From Schaalia odontolytica (lineage in GTDB: Bacteria > Actinomycetota > Actinomycetes > Actinomycetales > Actinomycetaceae), in contig NZ_CP046315.1 of assembly GCF_009730335.1 (NCBI RefSeq), forward strand, positions 1,302,001 through 1,366,000: 64,000 nucleotides of DNA, written 5' to 3'. The position numbers were made by a program, and so were the translations under genes. The stretch's first letter is position 1, and each line of letters begins with the position of its first letter. Positions 18,493 to 28,134 of the stretch are shown here, piece after piece. Under the pieces are notes generated by a model, which saw only the letters and a program-made list of their open reading frames with translations, did no database searches and was not told the origin of the DNA.

Positions 18493-20145
18493 GTGTCCCT
18501 CACGGCGGTTGAAGCAGCTCGCTCGCTAGCGCATGCCCTCGAGGAAACGCTCCATGCCATTCCGGAAGGGAGTCGTGGCGACGCGGAGCGCGCGCTGCGA
18601 CGCCTGCAGGACGTCGTGTTGCCGCGCCTCGAGGATGCGGATGCACCCGTGCTGGTGGTCGTCGGTGGCTCGACGGGGTCTGGTAAGTCGACGCTCGTCA
18701 ATTCGTTGCTTGGCCGAAACGTGAGTCGGGCGGGCGCAGTGCGTCCGACGACTCGGCGCCCCGTGTTGGTCTGCGCGCCCAAGGCACGCGAGTGGTTCCT
18801 GTCGGACCGAGTGCTGCCGAGACTGGCGAAGAGCGAGGGCTCGGGTGGGGATAGCCTCGACGCGATCACTATCGCTGTCGAGAAGACGCTGTGGCCCGCC
18901 GTGGGCATTGTGGACGCGCCAGACATCGATTCCGTCGAGGACGGAAACCGTCGCCTGGCTGCAGAGCTGCTCGACGGCGCAGATCTGTGGGTGTTTGTCA
19001 CGACCGCGGCCCGCTACGCGGATGCGGTGGCGTGGAAGCACCTGGAGGAAGCCGCGAGCCGCGGATTGCGTGTCGCCATCGTGCTCAACCGCGTCCCCCC
19101 TGGGGCGGCGCAGGAAATTCGCGAGGATCTGGCCTCGTTGGCTCGCCGGCGTGGCCTGGGTGAGGTCGCGATTTATACGGTCGAGGAACAGCCCCTCAGC
19201 GATGGGCGCCTGTCCGCCGAAGTAATCGCGCCGATCGGGTCCTACCTGGAGGGAATCGGACGCGATACCGAGGAACGCGCCGCTATCGTACGTCGATCGC
19301 TGTCCGGTGCCGTCGCCTCGTCGTTGGAGGAGACGACGCGCGCACTGGAGGCTGCGAGGGAATGCAACCGCGAGTTCGAGGCGGCCGCCGGCGATATCGA
19401 GCAGCTCGTTGCTTCCTATGCCCGGGAAGTGTCCTCCTCGTCGAGTGATGACGTACTGCGCGGCGAAGTAAGCGCACGCATCGCCGAGGTACTGGGCTCG
19501 TGGGATATGTCCAAGACCGTCTCGCGTGTGTTTTCTGGTCTGAGCTCGCGCGTGATGGGTGCACTTCGTGGACAGGCAGCCCCGGACGTTCAGGTGCAGC
19601 GCGATCTGACCGGAGGCCTTGCGCAGCGTTTGGCGGACCAATACCACCGGGCGTGGGGTGAATCCCTGCGCAGGGCGCGTACGGTCGTGGACACGTCTTC
19701 GTTCGATGAGCTGCTCGACGTCGATGCGGCGGAGCAGCGCGCACGCACAGTTGCGCAGGAGTGGACGCGTGAGGTCACGCAGATCATTCGTGGCCAGGCC
19801 GAGTCCTCGCGCGTCAGTGGGCGCATGCTCGCGGGCGGCATCAACGTCGTGACGGTCTCGCTGATGGTGGCCGCGTTTACGATGACCGGTGGTCTCACCG
19901 GTGTTGAAGTCGGTATCGCTGGGGCATCGGCCGCCCTGTCCCAGGCAATCCTGGAAGCCTATTTCGGTGAACGCACGGTTCGTTCGCTGGCCGAGCAAGC
20001 CCGTGCAGCGCTCGAACGCCTCGCCGGAGAGTCTCTGTCGGCTGTCGTTGCCCCGGTGAGCGCGAGCCTCGATCGGGCTTCCGACAGGGTTCTCATCGAC
20101 AAGCTGGCGGTGGCTGAGGAGAGAGCTCGGGAGGTGTTGGTGTGA
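18493..20145 (+). CDS. Dynamin-like/YfjP-type GTPase, first of a pair
   Basis: A 550-residue GTPase. P-loop GGSTGSGKST at 58-67, switch I threonines in RPTTRRPV near 85-91, G3-like VDAPDID near 138. The G4 position reads VLNRVP, which lacks the aspartate of (N/T)KxD, so guanine specificity or activity may be altered. A hydrophobic segment (about 456-490) could enter the membrane. The pair arrangement resembles actinobacterial dynamin-like systems (Streptomyces DynA/DynB, mycobacterial IniA/IniC), but direct homology is inferred, not shown. Its last codon overlaps the second GTPase start. Confidence 0.8.
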   Translation: MSLTAVEAARSLAHALEETLHAIPEGSRGDAERALRRLQDVVLPRLEDADAPVLVVVGGSTGSGKSTLVNSLLGRNVSRAGAVRPTTRRPVLVCAPKAREWFLSDRVLPRLAKSEGSGGDSLDAITIAVEKTLWPAVGIVDAPDIDSVEDGNRRLAAELLDGADLWVFVTTAARYADAVAWKHLEEAASRGLRVAIVLNRVPPGAAQEIREDLASLARRRGLGEVAIYTVEEQPLSDGRLSAEVIAPIGSYLEGIGRDTEERAAIVRRSLSGAVASSLEETTRALEAARECNREFEAAAGDIEQLVASYAREVSSSSSDDVLRGEVSARIAEVLGSWDMSKTVSRVFSGLSSRVMGALRGQAAPDVQVQRDLTGGLAQRLADQYHRAWGESLRRARTVVDTSSFDELLDVDAAEQRARTVAQEWTREVTQIIRGQAESSRVSGRMLAGGINVVTVSLMVAAFTMTGGLTGVEVGIAGASAALSQAILEAYFGERTVRSLAEQARAALERLAGESLSAVVAPVSASLDRASDRVLIDKLAVAEERAREVLV

Positions 20146-21731
20146 GGCGAGCAACGAACCCCGTGGCATCGGCTGCCCAGCAGCTTGACGAGATGTGCAC
20201 CCTGGCAGCACCGGACCTCGATCAGCAGACTCTTGCGCACATTCGCGATCTCATTGATGTGACCGCCGAACGCAGTGAGGTCGACCCGTCCTGGTGCGTT
20301 ATCGGCATGCTGGGAGGTACGGGTGCCGGCAAGTCCTCCCTCGTCAACGCGCTGAGCGGTGGAGAGGTCGTCACTGCGGGTGTTCGGCGCCCCACGACGA
20401 ACGAGGCATGCGCCGTGCTGCCGCGAGGCCGAGAACCGCAGGAATTGCTGGGGTGGCTGGATATCGGTCGTCGGGTGGAGGCGCCGCAAGCGCTGCCTGG
20501 CGACACTGTCGTCGTTGATTTGCCGGACATTGATTCGGTTGATGCCCGTCATGCGGACATCGCCGATCGTCTGGCGTCGCGCGTCGACGCGCTCTTCGTT
20601 GTCGTCAACCCGCAGAAGTACGCGGACGCGCGTCTGCACGACGAGTGGCTGGTGCGCCTGCGCTCGTCGCATGCCTCGGTGACGGTCGTCCTGACGCACA
20701 TCGATACCATTTCCTTGCCCGAGCGTGATGCGATCGAGCAGGATCTGCATCGTCTGCTGAGTGACCGTGGCATGGCTGATGCCGAGGTTTTCGCGGTATC
20801 GGCGACGACGGGTGAAGGCATGCGCACGCTCATCAAGCACCTGACGCGCGAGGCCGAGCGGGTCTCACGCCAGGCGTCGCGCGCGCGTGCTGCGCTGCGA
20901 GAGGCCTCCCGGATACTGCGCGAGTCCTTGGAACTGACCGGAACGGTCCGAGGCCTCGAGACCGATGGCCTGGCCGCCGAGTTGGCTGGCACGGCCGCCG
21001 ACCTCGCGGGTGCTCCGATCATTGCCGAGGCCGTGGCTGACTCGACGCTGCGAGCTGGACGCCGGGCGGGCGGCTGGCTGCCGTTGCGCTGGCTAGCGCG
21101 TACGGGTGTGGACCCGCTGCGCCGCCTGCATCTGGATGATGAGTCGCGTGCCGAGGGGGCGACGACTCCGACGTTGCCGACTCGGTCCGCCTCCGACGAA
21201 GCTGCTTTCGTCAACGCCGTTCGGGGGGCGATTGGGGAGCGCGCGCAGGGGCGTCCCGCCCGTTGGCGTGCGGCGCTGGTCGAGCGTGCGCTCTGCGGGG
21301 CGCGAGAGGTCCCGGACGCAGCGCACCGTGAGGTTGCGGAGCACATTCGCGTCTCGACCGGAGCCCCGGCGCTGTGTCGTGCGCTGGGTCGTGCGCAGCT
21401 GCTCGCGTGGCTCGGCGTTGTCGTAGGTGTCGCGTGGATCGTCCTCGTGCACCTGGGCAGGGCTGTCCTCATCGATGTTCGGGTCCCCGCGCTCGGGCCG
21501 ATTCCGCTTCCGACGGCCCTGGTCGCGCTGTGCCTGTTGATCACGGTGCTCTGCGCGTGTGCGAGCCGAGCACTCGCCCGGTGGGCTGCATCGCGCCGTC
21601 GACGTGTCGTGATGCGTGACCTGCGGGGATTGTGCCGCGATGCGGTCGATCGACTCGTCGTTGCTCCCCTGCGTTCCGAGGACAATCGGCAGGTGACGAT
21701 CGCCTCGTTCCTCGCTCGCCTGCCCGTCTGA
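20142..21731 (+). CDS. Dynamin-like/YfjP-type GTPase, second of a pair
   Basis: A 529-residue GTPase. P-loop GGTGAGKSS at 58-66, RRPTTNEAC as switch I, VDLPDIDS as G3, and LTHIDT as a dynamin-like TxxD G4, so this copy keeps the guanine aspartate that its neighbour lacks. Two C-terminal membrane helices (about 424-449 and 456-480) are followed by a basic segment. It overlaps the first GTPase by 4 bases. A paired, membrane-linked role in membrane remodelling or septation is inference. Confidence 0.8.
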   Translation: MRRATNPVASAAQQLDEMCTLAAPDLDQQTLAHIRDLIDVTAERSEVDPSWCVIGMLGGTGAGKSSLVNALSGGEVVTAGVRRPTTNEACAVLPRGREPQELLGWLDIGRRVEAPQALPGDTVVVDLPDIDSVDARHADIADRLASRVDALFVVVNPQKYADARLHDEWLVRLRSSHASVTVVLTHIDTISLPERDAIEQDLHRLLSDRGMADAEVFAVSATTGEGMRTLIKHLTREAERVSRQASRARAALREASRILRESLELTGTVRGLETDGLAAELAGTAADLAGAPIIAEAVADSTLRAGRRAGGWLPLRWLARTGVDPLRRLHLDDESRAEGATTPTLPTRSASDEAAFVNAVRGAIGERAQGRPARWRAALVERALCGAREVPDAAHREVAEHIRVSTGAPALCRALGRAQLLAWLGVVVGVAWIVLVHLGRAVLIDVRVPALGPIPLPTALVALCLLITVLCACASRALARWAASRRRRVVMRDLRGLCRDAVDRLVVAPLRSEDNRQVTIASFLARLPV

Positions 21732-21961
21732 GTGTCGTCCCGCCGCAATGGGCGGACGATTCGCTGACAGTGAGTTCGCCGACCACGCGCCTCTGTCAGC
21801 CGCCTGCGAGGGTATGCTGGTTGTAGCGATGAGGCGCTGCCCCTTGTTATGGTGCCCGCGGGATGCGGGATTTGTTGTTATGGGTGAGGCCGCGCCGAGG
21901 AGCCGAGTAGGCCCGCCCCGATGGTTTTGCTGACACCGATTGCACCACGCAAGGATGAATT
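21732..21961 (+). other. Non-coding leader region of the DEAD-box helicase gene
   Basis: 230 bases without a supported gene. A bulged hairpin around CGTCCCGCC/GGCGGACG at 21739-21759 may end the GTPase transcript. TATGCT at 21813-21818 is a possible -10 element, which would give a leader of roughly 135 bases containing a small CCCGC/GCGGG hairpin (21857-21871). Long leaders are common for cold-shock-type RNA helicase genes. Confidence 0.4.
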
Positions 21962-24130
21962 ATGCCCTCTGACGATTTCATGGAACGCGCTGACGACGAG
22001 CGCGAGATGACGGCGATTGCCGACGATATTGACGACCTCGACGACGCTCGTGAGTTCGGTGATGACCACGCGGACGAGGAGGACACGGACACTGTGACCT
22101 TCGCGAGCCTCGGCCTGCCCGAGGAGATCCTCGCGGCTGTCACCGATATGGGATTCCGCGTCCCCACCCCGATTCAGGCCGCCGCCATCCCTCCGCTGCT
22201 GGAGCTGCGCGACGTCGTCGGCATCGCCCAGACGGGTACCGGAAAGACCGCTGCATTCGGTCTGCCGCTCCTAGCGATTGTTGACGCGGACGAGCGCAAC
22301 GTGCAGGCTCTCGTCCTGGCCCCCACCCGCGAGCTCGCGATGCAGAGTGCCCAAGCGATCGAGGATTTCGCCGCACGTACGGCCCGCCTCGACGTCGTCC
22401 CCGTCTATGGTGGCTCGCCCTACGGCCCGCAGATCGGCGCGCTCAAGCGAGGAGCACAGGTCGTCGTCGGCACCCCGGGTCGCGTCATTGACCTCATCGA
22501 GAAGGGCGCCCTCGATCTGTCGCACGTGCGCATGCTGGTCCTCGACGAGGCCGACGAAATGCTGCGTATGGGCTTCGCTGAGGACGTCGAGACGATTGCG
22601 TCGAGCGCCCCGGATGATCGACTGACCGCGCTGTTCAGCGCGACGATGCCCGCGGCCATTGAGAAGGTTGCCCGCGAGCACCTGAAGGATCCGGTCAAGG
22701 TCGCGGTTTCCACCGAGTCCTCGACGGTCGACACCATCCACCAGACCTACGCGGTGGTGCCCTACAAACACAAGATCGGTGCGCTTTCGCGCGTACTGGC
22801 TACCCGCGCCCAGCACATCAAGGAAGGCCAGGAAGAGGCTGACGCCGCGATCGTCTTCGTGCGCACGCGCGCCGATGTCGAAGAGGTGTCGTTGGAGCTC
22901 TCGAGCCGTGGATTCCGTGCAGCCGGCATTTCCGGCGACGTCGCTCAGACCGAGCGCGAGCGCATGGTCGAGCGCCTTAAGAACGGCTCGCTCGACGTGC
23001 TGGTCGCGACCGACGTGGCCGCCCGAGGCCTCGACGTCGAACGTATCTCCCTCGTCGTTAACTTCGACGTTCCGCGTGAGCCCGAGGCCTACGTCCACCG
23101 CATCGGTCGCACCGGCCGTGCGGGCCGTGAGGGCCGCGCGCTGACGTTCTTCACCCCGCGTGAGCACGGTCGTCTGCGCCGCATCGAGAAGCTGACGGGC
23201 ACCGAGATGGAAGAGGTCGAGATTCCCTCGCCTGCAGCCGTCTCCGAATTCCGCGCGAGCCGCCTGCTTGAGGGCCTGTCCGCTCGTATCGAGCGCGGCC
23301 GTCTCGACATGTACAAGCGTCTGCTCGCCGACCTCGGCGATGAGATCTCCGTCGAGGACATCGCCGCCGCCCTCATGGCGACGGCCGTCGGCGACGAAGG
23401 CCCGGCCCCGCGCGTCGAGAAAGACCGCCGTGGCAACGGCAAGATCCGCCGCGAGGAACAGCTGGACGAGTCCGGTGAGTTCGTCGGCGCCACTTTCGAG
23501 GCTGGGCGTGATAAGGACCGCCCGCTCAAGGGCGGCGCGAACGGTGCTCGTCGTCGCGCGGGCGGTCGCCCGGCACCCGGCTCCGGTACCCGCTACCGCA
23601 TTGAGGTGGGCAAGAAGGACCGTGTCAAGCCCGGCTCTATCGTTGGCGCCATTGCTGGCGAGGGCGGCATCGACGGCCGCGACATCGGCAACATCGAGAT
23701 CTACCCAACCTTCTCACTGGTCGACATCACCGCGGACCTGTCCAGCGAGCAGCTGTCCCGTATCTCCAAGGGATACGTGTCGGGCCGTCAGCTGTGCATC
23801 CGCGTGGACGAGGGCCCCGGCGGCCGCTCTCACGGCGACCGCGACGGTTTCGAGCGCCGTGAGCGCCGCGACTTCGACCGAGATAACCGAGGACGCGGTG
23901 GCTACGGTGATCGCGAGGACCGTTTCGGGGACCGTGATGAGAAGCGTCCGCACCGCTTCGAAAAGGGCGACGGATCGCGTCCGCGCCGCAGCGTTCGCAC
24001 CGAGCGCTGGGAGAAGGACATCAAGCGCGCCCGCCGCGAACGCGAGGGCGGCCGCGACGGCGGTTGGGACCGCGACGGAAGCCGCGACGGCGGACGCCGC
24101 CACTTCGGCAAGCGCCGTTACGACGACTGA
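21962..24130 (+). CDS. DEAD-box ATP-dependent RNA helicase (CsdA/DeaD type)
   Basis: A 722-residue RNA helicase. After an acidic N-terminal 45 residues come the Q motif (PTPIQ), motif I AQTGTGKT, Ia PTRELA, Ib GTPGR, motif II DEAD (in LVLDEADEML), III SAT, V ATDVAARGLD and VI HRIGRTGR. A DbpA/CsdA-like RNA-binding domain follows near 550-620 and an Arg/Asp/Gly-rich tail of about 100 residues ends the protein. This suits an rRNA or mRNA unwinding role. AAGGATG gives the ribosome site. Its 3' end overlaps the convergent MFS gene by 13 bases. Confidence 0.93.
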   Translation: MPSDDFMERADDEREMTAIADDIDDLDDAREFGDDHADEEDTDTVTFASLGLPEEILAAVTDMGFRVPTPIQAAAIPPLLELRDVVGIAQTGTGKTAAFGLPLLAIVDADERNVQALVLAPTRELAMQSAQAIEDFAARTARLDVVPVYGGSPYGPQIGALKRGAQVVVGTPGRVIDLIEKGALDLSHVRMLVLDEADEMLRMGFAEDVETIASSAPDDRLTALFSATMPAAIEKVAREHLKDPVKVAVSTESSTVDTIHQTYAVVPYKHKIGALSRVLATRAQHIKEGQEEADAAIVFVRTRADVEEVSLELSSRGFRAAGISGDVAQTERERMVERLKNGSLDVLVATDVAARGLDVERISLVVNFDVPREPEAYVHRIGRTGRAGREGRALTFFTPREHGRLRRIEKLTGTEMEEVEIPSPAAVSEFRASRLLEGLSARIERGRLDMYKRLLADLGDEISVEDIAAALMATAVGDEGPAPRVEKDRRGNGKIRREEQLDESGEFVGATFEAGRDKDRPLKGGANGARRRAGGRPAPGSGTRYRIEVGKKDRVKPGSIVGAIAGEGGIDGRDIGNIEIYPTFSLVDITADLSSEQLSRISKGYVSGRQLCIRVDEGPGGRSHGDRDGFERRERRDFDRDNRGRGGYGDREDRFGDRDEKRPHRFEKGDGSRPRRSVRTERWEKDIKRARREREGGRDGGWDRDGSRDGGRRHFGKRRYDD

Positions 24131-25530
24131 GCGCTAGCTGCCTCACCCGTGATGCGTTCCGATGAGGGACGCAGCCGCGTCACCGCGACCACGGTGAGGA
24201 TCGCAAGCACAGCAGCAATCACCCAATAGGGAGCGTAGGCCGCCCCGCCCACCGTGGCGGTGGCGGCCCACGCGCTCATGGCGACGGACACGAGGGCGAG
24301 TTCGAGGGCAGGGCCCGCCGAATCGGCGACCTGCAGCCAAGAGGCCACGCGCCCGTGCTTGGCCTCGGGGGTAACCTCGAGTGCCATGACGGACAGGGGA
24401 GCGTGAACGAGACCGACTCCGAGGCCGACGAGCAGCCAGCCGATGAGGGCCACCCACACGGGGATCGAGGGGAACAGGAGCGCTCCGATGGGGATCGCTC
24501 CGATCGCCATGAGTGTTCCGCCGATGACCGGGAGCCGGCGGCGCGGGTGCGCATCGTGAACGCGTGCCTGGCCGACCGCGCCAATTGACCATGTGATCGA
24601 CCCGAGGGTGACCCACCAGGCAGAGGATGCCTCGGACCAGCCGTGCACGCGCTGGAGGATGAGCGGGATCATGACGGCGAGACCGACCTGTGAGGCCAGT
24701 GCGCTCAACCTTGCAAGGATCGCAGAGGGCATGCCGCGGCGGGACATGAACGTTCCGCGCGGCAGGAGGCGGGGCAGCGCCCAGGCAGTGATACACGCGC
24801 CGAGGGCGAAGACCGCGAACTGCGCGAAGGGCGAGGACAGGGCGCCCGCAAGCTGGAGCAGCATGACGCCAATTCCGACAAGCCCGGCGTCTCGCGAGAG
24901 GGACGCGAGCACGGGGGAGCGCTGGCCCTGTGCAGTCGGGATCGAGCGCAGGACGTAGGCGATGGGGAGCGCCGCGACCGCAACGAAGAGCGGAACGACG
25001 CCGAAGACGTAGCGCCAGCCCCACTCCTGGGTCATGTGGCCTGCGATCGCGGGGCCGACCAGCGAGGGGAGAACCCACGCCAACGAGAAAGACGCAAAGA
25101 ACGAGGGACGGTGATGGGGGGAAGCAACTGCTCCGACGAGGACGTAGAGCGGGACAATGAGGAGGCCTCCGCTGAGCCCCTGAAGCGCGCGGCCGATAAC
25201 GAACACGACCACGTTTGTGCCTGCGGCGCACACCACCAAACCAATGGCGAAAAGAACCAATCCCGCGAGTAGGACAAAACGGGGGCCCTTCCAATCCGCC
25301 AGCGCGCCCGCGACCACGGTGGCGCTCAGCTGCGTCGCCAACGCCGCGCCCGAGGCGATCGGATACCACGCGGCTGCATCGAAAGATTCGACGACCGCAG
25401 GCATGATTGTCGTGGCGGCGAGCTCCTCGAAGGCCACGAGGGTAATGAGGAGAACCGAGCCGATGGCCAAGCCAATTTCGGACGGTGTCCAGGACGATCG
25501 GGCGGGGGAGGAGGAACCGGCGGTTGGCAT
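24118..25530 (-). CDS. MFS transporter, drug exporter-like
   Basis: A 470-residue membrane protein of the major facilitator superfamily with about 14 hydrophobic segments, starting [20 protein letters not shown]. The loop [16 protein letters not shown] carries the family motif between helices 2 and 3, and the [16 protein letters not shown] segment resembles drug:H+ antiporters (DHA2/EmrB-like). The substrate is unknown. The ATG at 25530 is preferred to far upstream starts that run into aspS. TACGAT ends 7 bases before it, suggesting a leaderless message. Confidence 0.85.
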   Translation of the reverse strand: MPTAGSSSPARSSWTPSEIGLAIGSVLLITLVAFEELAATTIMPAVVESFDAAAWYPIASGAALATQLSATVVAGALADWKGPRFVLLAGLVLFAIGLVVCAAGTNVVVFVIGRALQGLSGGLLIVPLYVLVGAVASPHHRPSFFASFSLAWVLPSLVGPAIAGHMTQEWGWRYVFGVVPLFVAVAALPIAYVLRSIPTAQGQRSPVLASLSRDAGLVGIGVMLLQLAGALSSPFAQFAVFALGACITAWALPRLLPRGTFMSRRGMPSAILARLSALASQVGLAVMIPLILQRVHGWSEASSAWWVTLGSITWSIGAVGQARVHDAHPRRRLPVIGGTLMAIGAIPIGALLFPSIPVWVALIGWLLVGLGVGLVHAPLSVMALEVTPEAKHGRVASWLQVADSAGPALELALVSVAMSAWAATATVGGAAYAPYWVIAAVLAILTVVAVTRLRPSSERITGEAASAQSS

Positions 25531-25537
25531 GTTCACT

Positions 25538-25543
25538 ATCGTA
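25538..25543 (-). promoter_or_regulatory. -10 element of a leaderless MFS transcript
   Basis: On the minus strand TACGAT ends 7 bases before the MFS ATG, the spacing at which transcription would start on the start codon. No ribosome site is seen. Confidence 0.5.
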
Positions 25544-25577
25544 CTCGCGGCACGCGCGACTCTTCGGAAGGCAGGCG

Positions 25578-25583
25578 TACAAT
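25578..25583 (+). promoter_or_regulatory. Candidate -10 element of aspS
   Basis: TACAAT lies 50 bases before the aspS GTG, between the divergent MFS gene and aspS. The -35 region is not recognisable. Confidence 0.5.
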
Positions 25584-25632
25584 GACACTGCCGCCGCCTG
25601 TCTCGCGGATGGTAACTACGAAAGGAATCACA

Positions 25633-27438
25633 GTGCTTCGCACTCACAACATTGGAACCCTCGGCACCGATCTGGTCGGCCAGACCGTGACGCTCACCGG
25701 TTGGGTGGATCGTCGTCGTGACCACGGTGGCGTGGCGTTCATCGACCTGCGCGACGCGTCCGGCATCGCCCAGGTTGTCGTCCGCGACGAGCGTGTCGCC
25801 CACGAGCTGCGCTCCGAGTTCGTCCTGAAGGTCACCGGCGAGGTCTGCGCTCGCCCCGAGGGCAACGAAAACCCGCACCTGGCCACCGGCGCCATTGAGG
25901 TGATGGGTGACGACATCGAAATTCTGAACACCAGCGCGCCTCTGCCGTTCCAGGTGTCCTCCAATGCTGAAGATTCCGGCAACGTGGGCGAGGAAACCCG
26001 CCTGAAGTACCGCTACCTCGACCTGCGTCGCGAGCCCGAGCAGTACGCGATCCGCCTGCGCTCGAAGGTCTCCCGCGCTGCCCGTGAGGCGCTCTACGCC
26101 CGCGACTTCGTCGAGATCGAGACCCCGACTTTGACCCGGTCGACCCCCGAGGGCGCCCGCGACTTCATCGTCCCCGCGCGTCTATCGCCCGGTTCCTGGT
26201 ACGCCCTGCCTCAGTCGCCCCAGCTCTTCAAGCAGCTGCTCATGGTGGCCGGCATGGAGCGCTACTTCCAGATTGCGCGATGCTACCGCGACGAGGACTT
26301 CCGCGCTGACCGTCAGCCCGAGTTCACCCAGCTCGACATCGAGATGAGCTTCGTGGACCAGGACGACGTCATTGAGGTCGCTGAGGACGTCCTGAAGAAC
26401 GTGTGGGCGCTCATCGGCTACGACCTGTCCACGCCGATCCCGCGCATGACCTACAAGGACGCGATGGAGCGCTACGGCTCGGATAAGCCCGACCTGCGCT
26501 TCGGCCTCGAGCTCACCGAGCTCACCGAGTACTTCAAGGACACGACCTTCCGCGTGTTCCAGGCCCCCTACGTGGGCGCCGTTGTCATGCCCGGTGGCGG
26601 GTCGCAGCCACGTCGTACCTTCGACAAGTGGCAGGAGTGGGCCAAGGCACGCGGTGCCAAGGGCCTTGCTTACGTCACGATCGCCGAGGACGGCACGCTG
26701 GGCGGCCCCGTCGCGAAGAACATTACCGAGGCCGAGCGTGAGGGCCTGGCTGCCGCCACCGGCGCCAACCCCGGTGACTGCATCTTCTTCGCCGCCGGCA
26801 AGCCGACGCCGTCGCGTGAGCTGCTCGGCGCGGCTCGCCTCGAGATCGGCAAGCGCTGCGACCTCATCGACCCCGACGCCTGGGCCTTCACCTGGGTCGT
26901 CGACGCTCCGCTCTTCAAACCCACCGGCGACGCCGAGGCCGAGGGTGACGTCGCGCTGGGCCACAGCGCCTGGACCGCCGTCCACCACGCGTTCACCTCG
27001 CCCAAGCCCGAGTGGGTTGACTCCTTCGACAAGGACCCGGGCAACGCTCTGGCCTACGCCTACGACATCGTCTGTAACGGCAATGAGATCGGCGGCGGCT
27101 CCATCCGTATCCACCGCCGCGACATCCAGAACCGCGTGTTCAACGTGATGGGCATTGGTGAGGAGGAAGCCCAGACGCAGTTCGGCTTCCTGCTCGACGC
27201 CTTCAAGTACGGCGCCCCGCCGCACGGTGGTGTTGCTTTCGGTTGGGACCGCATCGTCTCCCTGCTGACGAAGTCCGACTCGATCCGCGACGTCATCGCC
27301 TTCCCGAAGTCCGGCGGCGGTTTCGACCCGCTGACCGAGGCCCCGGCCCCGATTACGCCCGCGCAGCGTAAGGAAGCCGGCGTCGACGCGAAGCCGAAGA
27401 AGCGCGGCGAGGAAGCATCCGAAGAATCGGACAAGTGA
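25633..27438 (+). CDS. aspS: Aspartate--tRNA ligase (probably also Asn-accepting type)
   Basis: Class II synthetase, 601 residues, the long bacterial form with a GAD insertion. The N-terminal OB fold ([20 protein letters not shown]) binds the anticodon, motif 2 is near [20 protein letters not shown], and motif 3 is [14 protein letters not shown]. The GTG at 25633 is used because GAAAGGAA lies 6 bases upstream and the protein then starts like its relatives. Whether it is discriminating or also charges tRNA-Asn depends on gatCAB, which is outside the window. Confidence 0.95.
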   Translation: MLRTHNIGTLGTDLVGQTVTLTGWVDRRRDHGGVAFIDLRDASGIAQVVVRDERVAHELRSEFVLKVTGEVCARPEGNENPHLATGAIEVMGDDIEILNTSAPLPFQVSSNAEDSGNVGEETRLKYRYLDLRREPEQYAIRLRSKVSRAAREALYARDFVEIETPTLTRSTPEGARDFIVPARLSPGSWYALPQSPQLFKQLLMVAGMERYFQIARCYRDEDFRADRQPEFTQLDIEMSFVDQDDVIEVAEDVLKNVWALIGYDLSTPIPRMTYKDAMERYGSDKPDLRFGLELTELTEYFKDTTFRVFQAPYVGAVVMPGGGSQPRRTFDKWQEWAKARGAKGLAYVTIAEDGTLGGPVAKNITEAEREGLAAATGANPGDCIFFAAGKPTPSRELLGAARLEIGKRCDLIDPDAWAFTWVVDAPLFKPTGDAEAEGDVALGHSAWTAVHHAFTSPKPEWVDSFDKDPGNALAYAYDIVCNGNEIGGGSIRIHRRDIQNRVFNVMGIGEEEAQTQFGFLLDAFKYGAPPHGGVAFGWDRIVSLLTKSDSIRDVIAFPKSGGGFDPLTEAPAPITPAQRKEAGVDAKPKKRGEEASEESDK

Positions 27439-27459
27439 TCTCCCGTCCGTGACTTTGTC

Positions 27460-27500
27460 CACGGAACCCCCATCGGTTACCGACTGGTGGGGGTTTCGTG
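27460..27500 (+). terminator. Terminator of aspS
   Basis: A 13-pair stem (27460-27472 with 27488-27500, one G-U) whose 15-base loop can form a further short TCGG/CCGA stem. It ends where the presumed yciO promoter begins. Confidence 0.8.
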
Positions 27501-27512
27501 CACAATGGGTAC

Positions 27513-28130
27513 ATGTCGTACGTCGAGATGCACCCTGAGAATCCGCAGGCACGTTTGGTCAATACGGTCGTTGACCTGCTGGAACGCGGCGGCACGATCG
27601 CGCTGCCTACCGACTCCGGCTACGCGATCGCCACGAAGGCGGGCAACAAGGCGGGTATGGACACAATCCGTGCCATCCGTAAGCTCGATGACAAGCACAA
27701 CTTCTCGTTGCTGTGTCACTCGTTTGCGCAGCTGGGTGAGCTCGTGATCATCGATAATCACGAGTTCCGCACCATGAAGGCGCTCACCCCCGGACCCTAC
27801 ACGTTCATCCTGCGGGGGACCAAGGAGGTCCCGCGCATCATGCTGAACAAGAAGAAGCACACGGTGGGCGTGCGCATCCCCGATCATGTCATTACGCAGG
27901 CGATCGTCGAGGCGCTGGGTGAGCCCCTGGCCTGTTCGACGCTCATCATGCCGGGCGAGGAAGAGCCGCTGACCGACGGTTTTGACGTGGATGATCGCAT
28001 CGGTCACCAGGTTGATCTGGTGGTTGTGGGGCCCGTGGGCGTCGCGGAGCCGACCACGGTCATTGACTTTGCTGGTGGGGACGCTGTCGTCGCCCGCGTC
28101 GGTGCGGGCGATATTTCGCTCTTCGACTGA
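27513..28130 (+). CDS. YciO-type Sua5/YrdC domain protein
   Basis: A 205-residue protein of the Sua5/YrdC/YciO family. GGTIALPTDSGYAIATKAGNK, KLDDKHNFSLLC, TPGPYTFILRGTKEVPR and QPTTVIDF-like segments match the YciO branch, not the TsaC branch that makes threonylcarbamoyl-AMP, and the physiological role of YciO is uncertain. CACAAT (27501-27506) ends 6 bases before the ATG, so the message may be leaderless. The esterase gene follows after 4 bases. Confidence 0.85.
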   Translation: MSYVEMHPENPQARLVNTVVDLLERGGTIALPTDSGYAIATKAGNKAGMDTIRAIRKLDDKHNFSLLCHSFAQLGELVIIDNHEFRTMKALTPGPYTFILRGTKEVPRIMLNKKKHTVGVRIPDHVITQAIVEALGEPLACSTLIMPGEEEPLTDGFDVDDRIGHQVDLVVVGPVGVAEPTTVIDFAGGDAVVARVGAGDISLFD

Positions 28131-28134
28131 TCGC

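Noticed and set aside
21748-21933. Short frames in the DEAD-box leader
   Set aside because: No ribosome site or family similarity; the region looks like a 5' leader.
24118-25878. Longer MFS frame extending to 25878
   Set aside because: The extra N-terminus is antisense to aspS and hydrophilic; the MPTAG start begins the transporter region.
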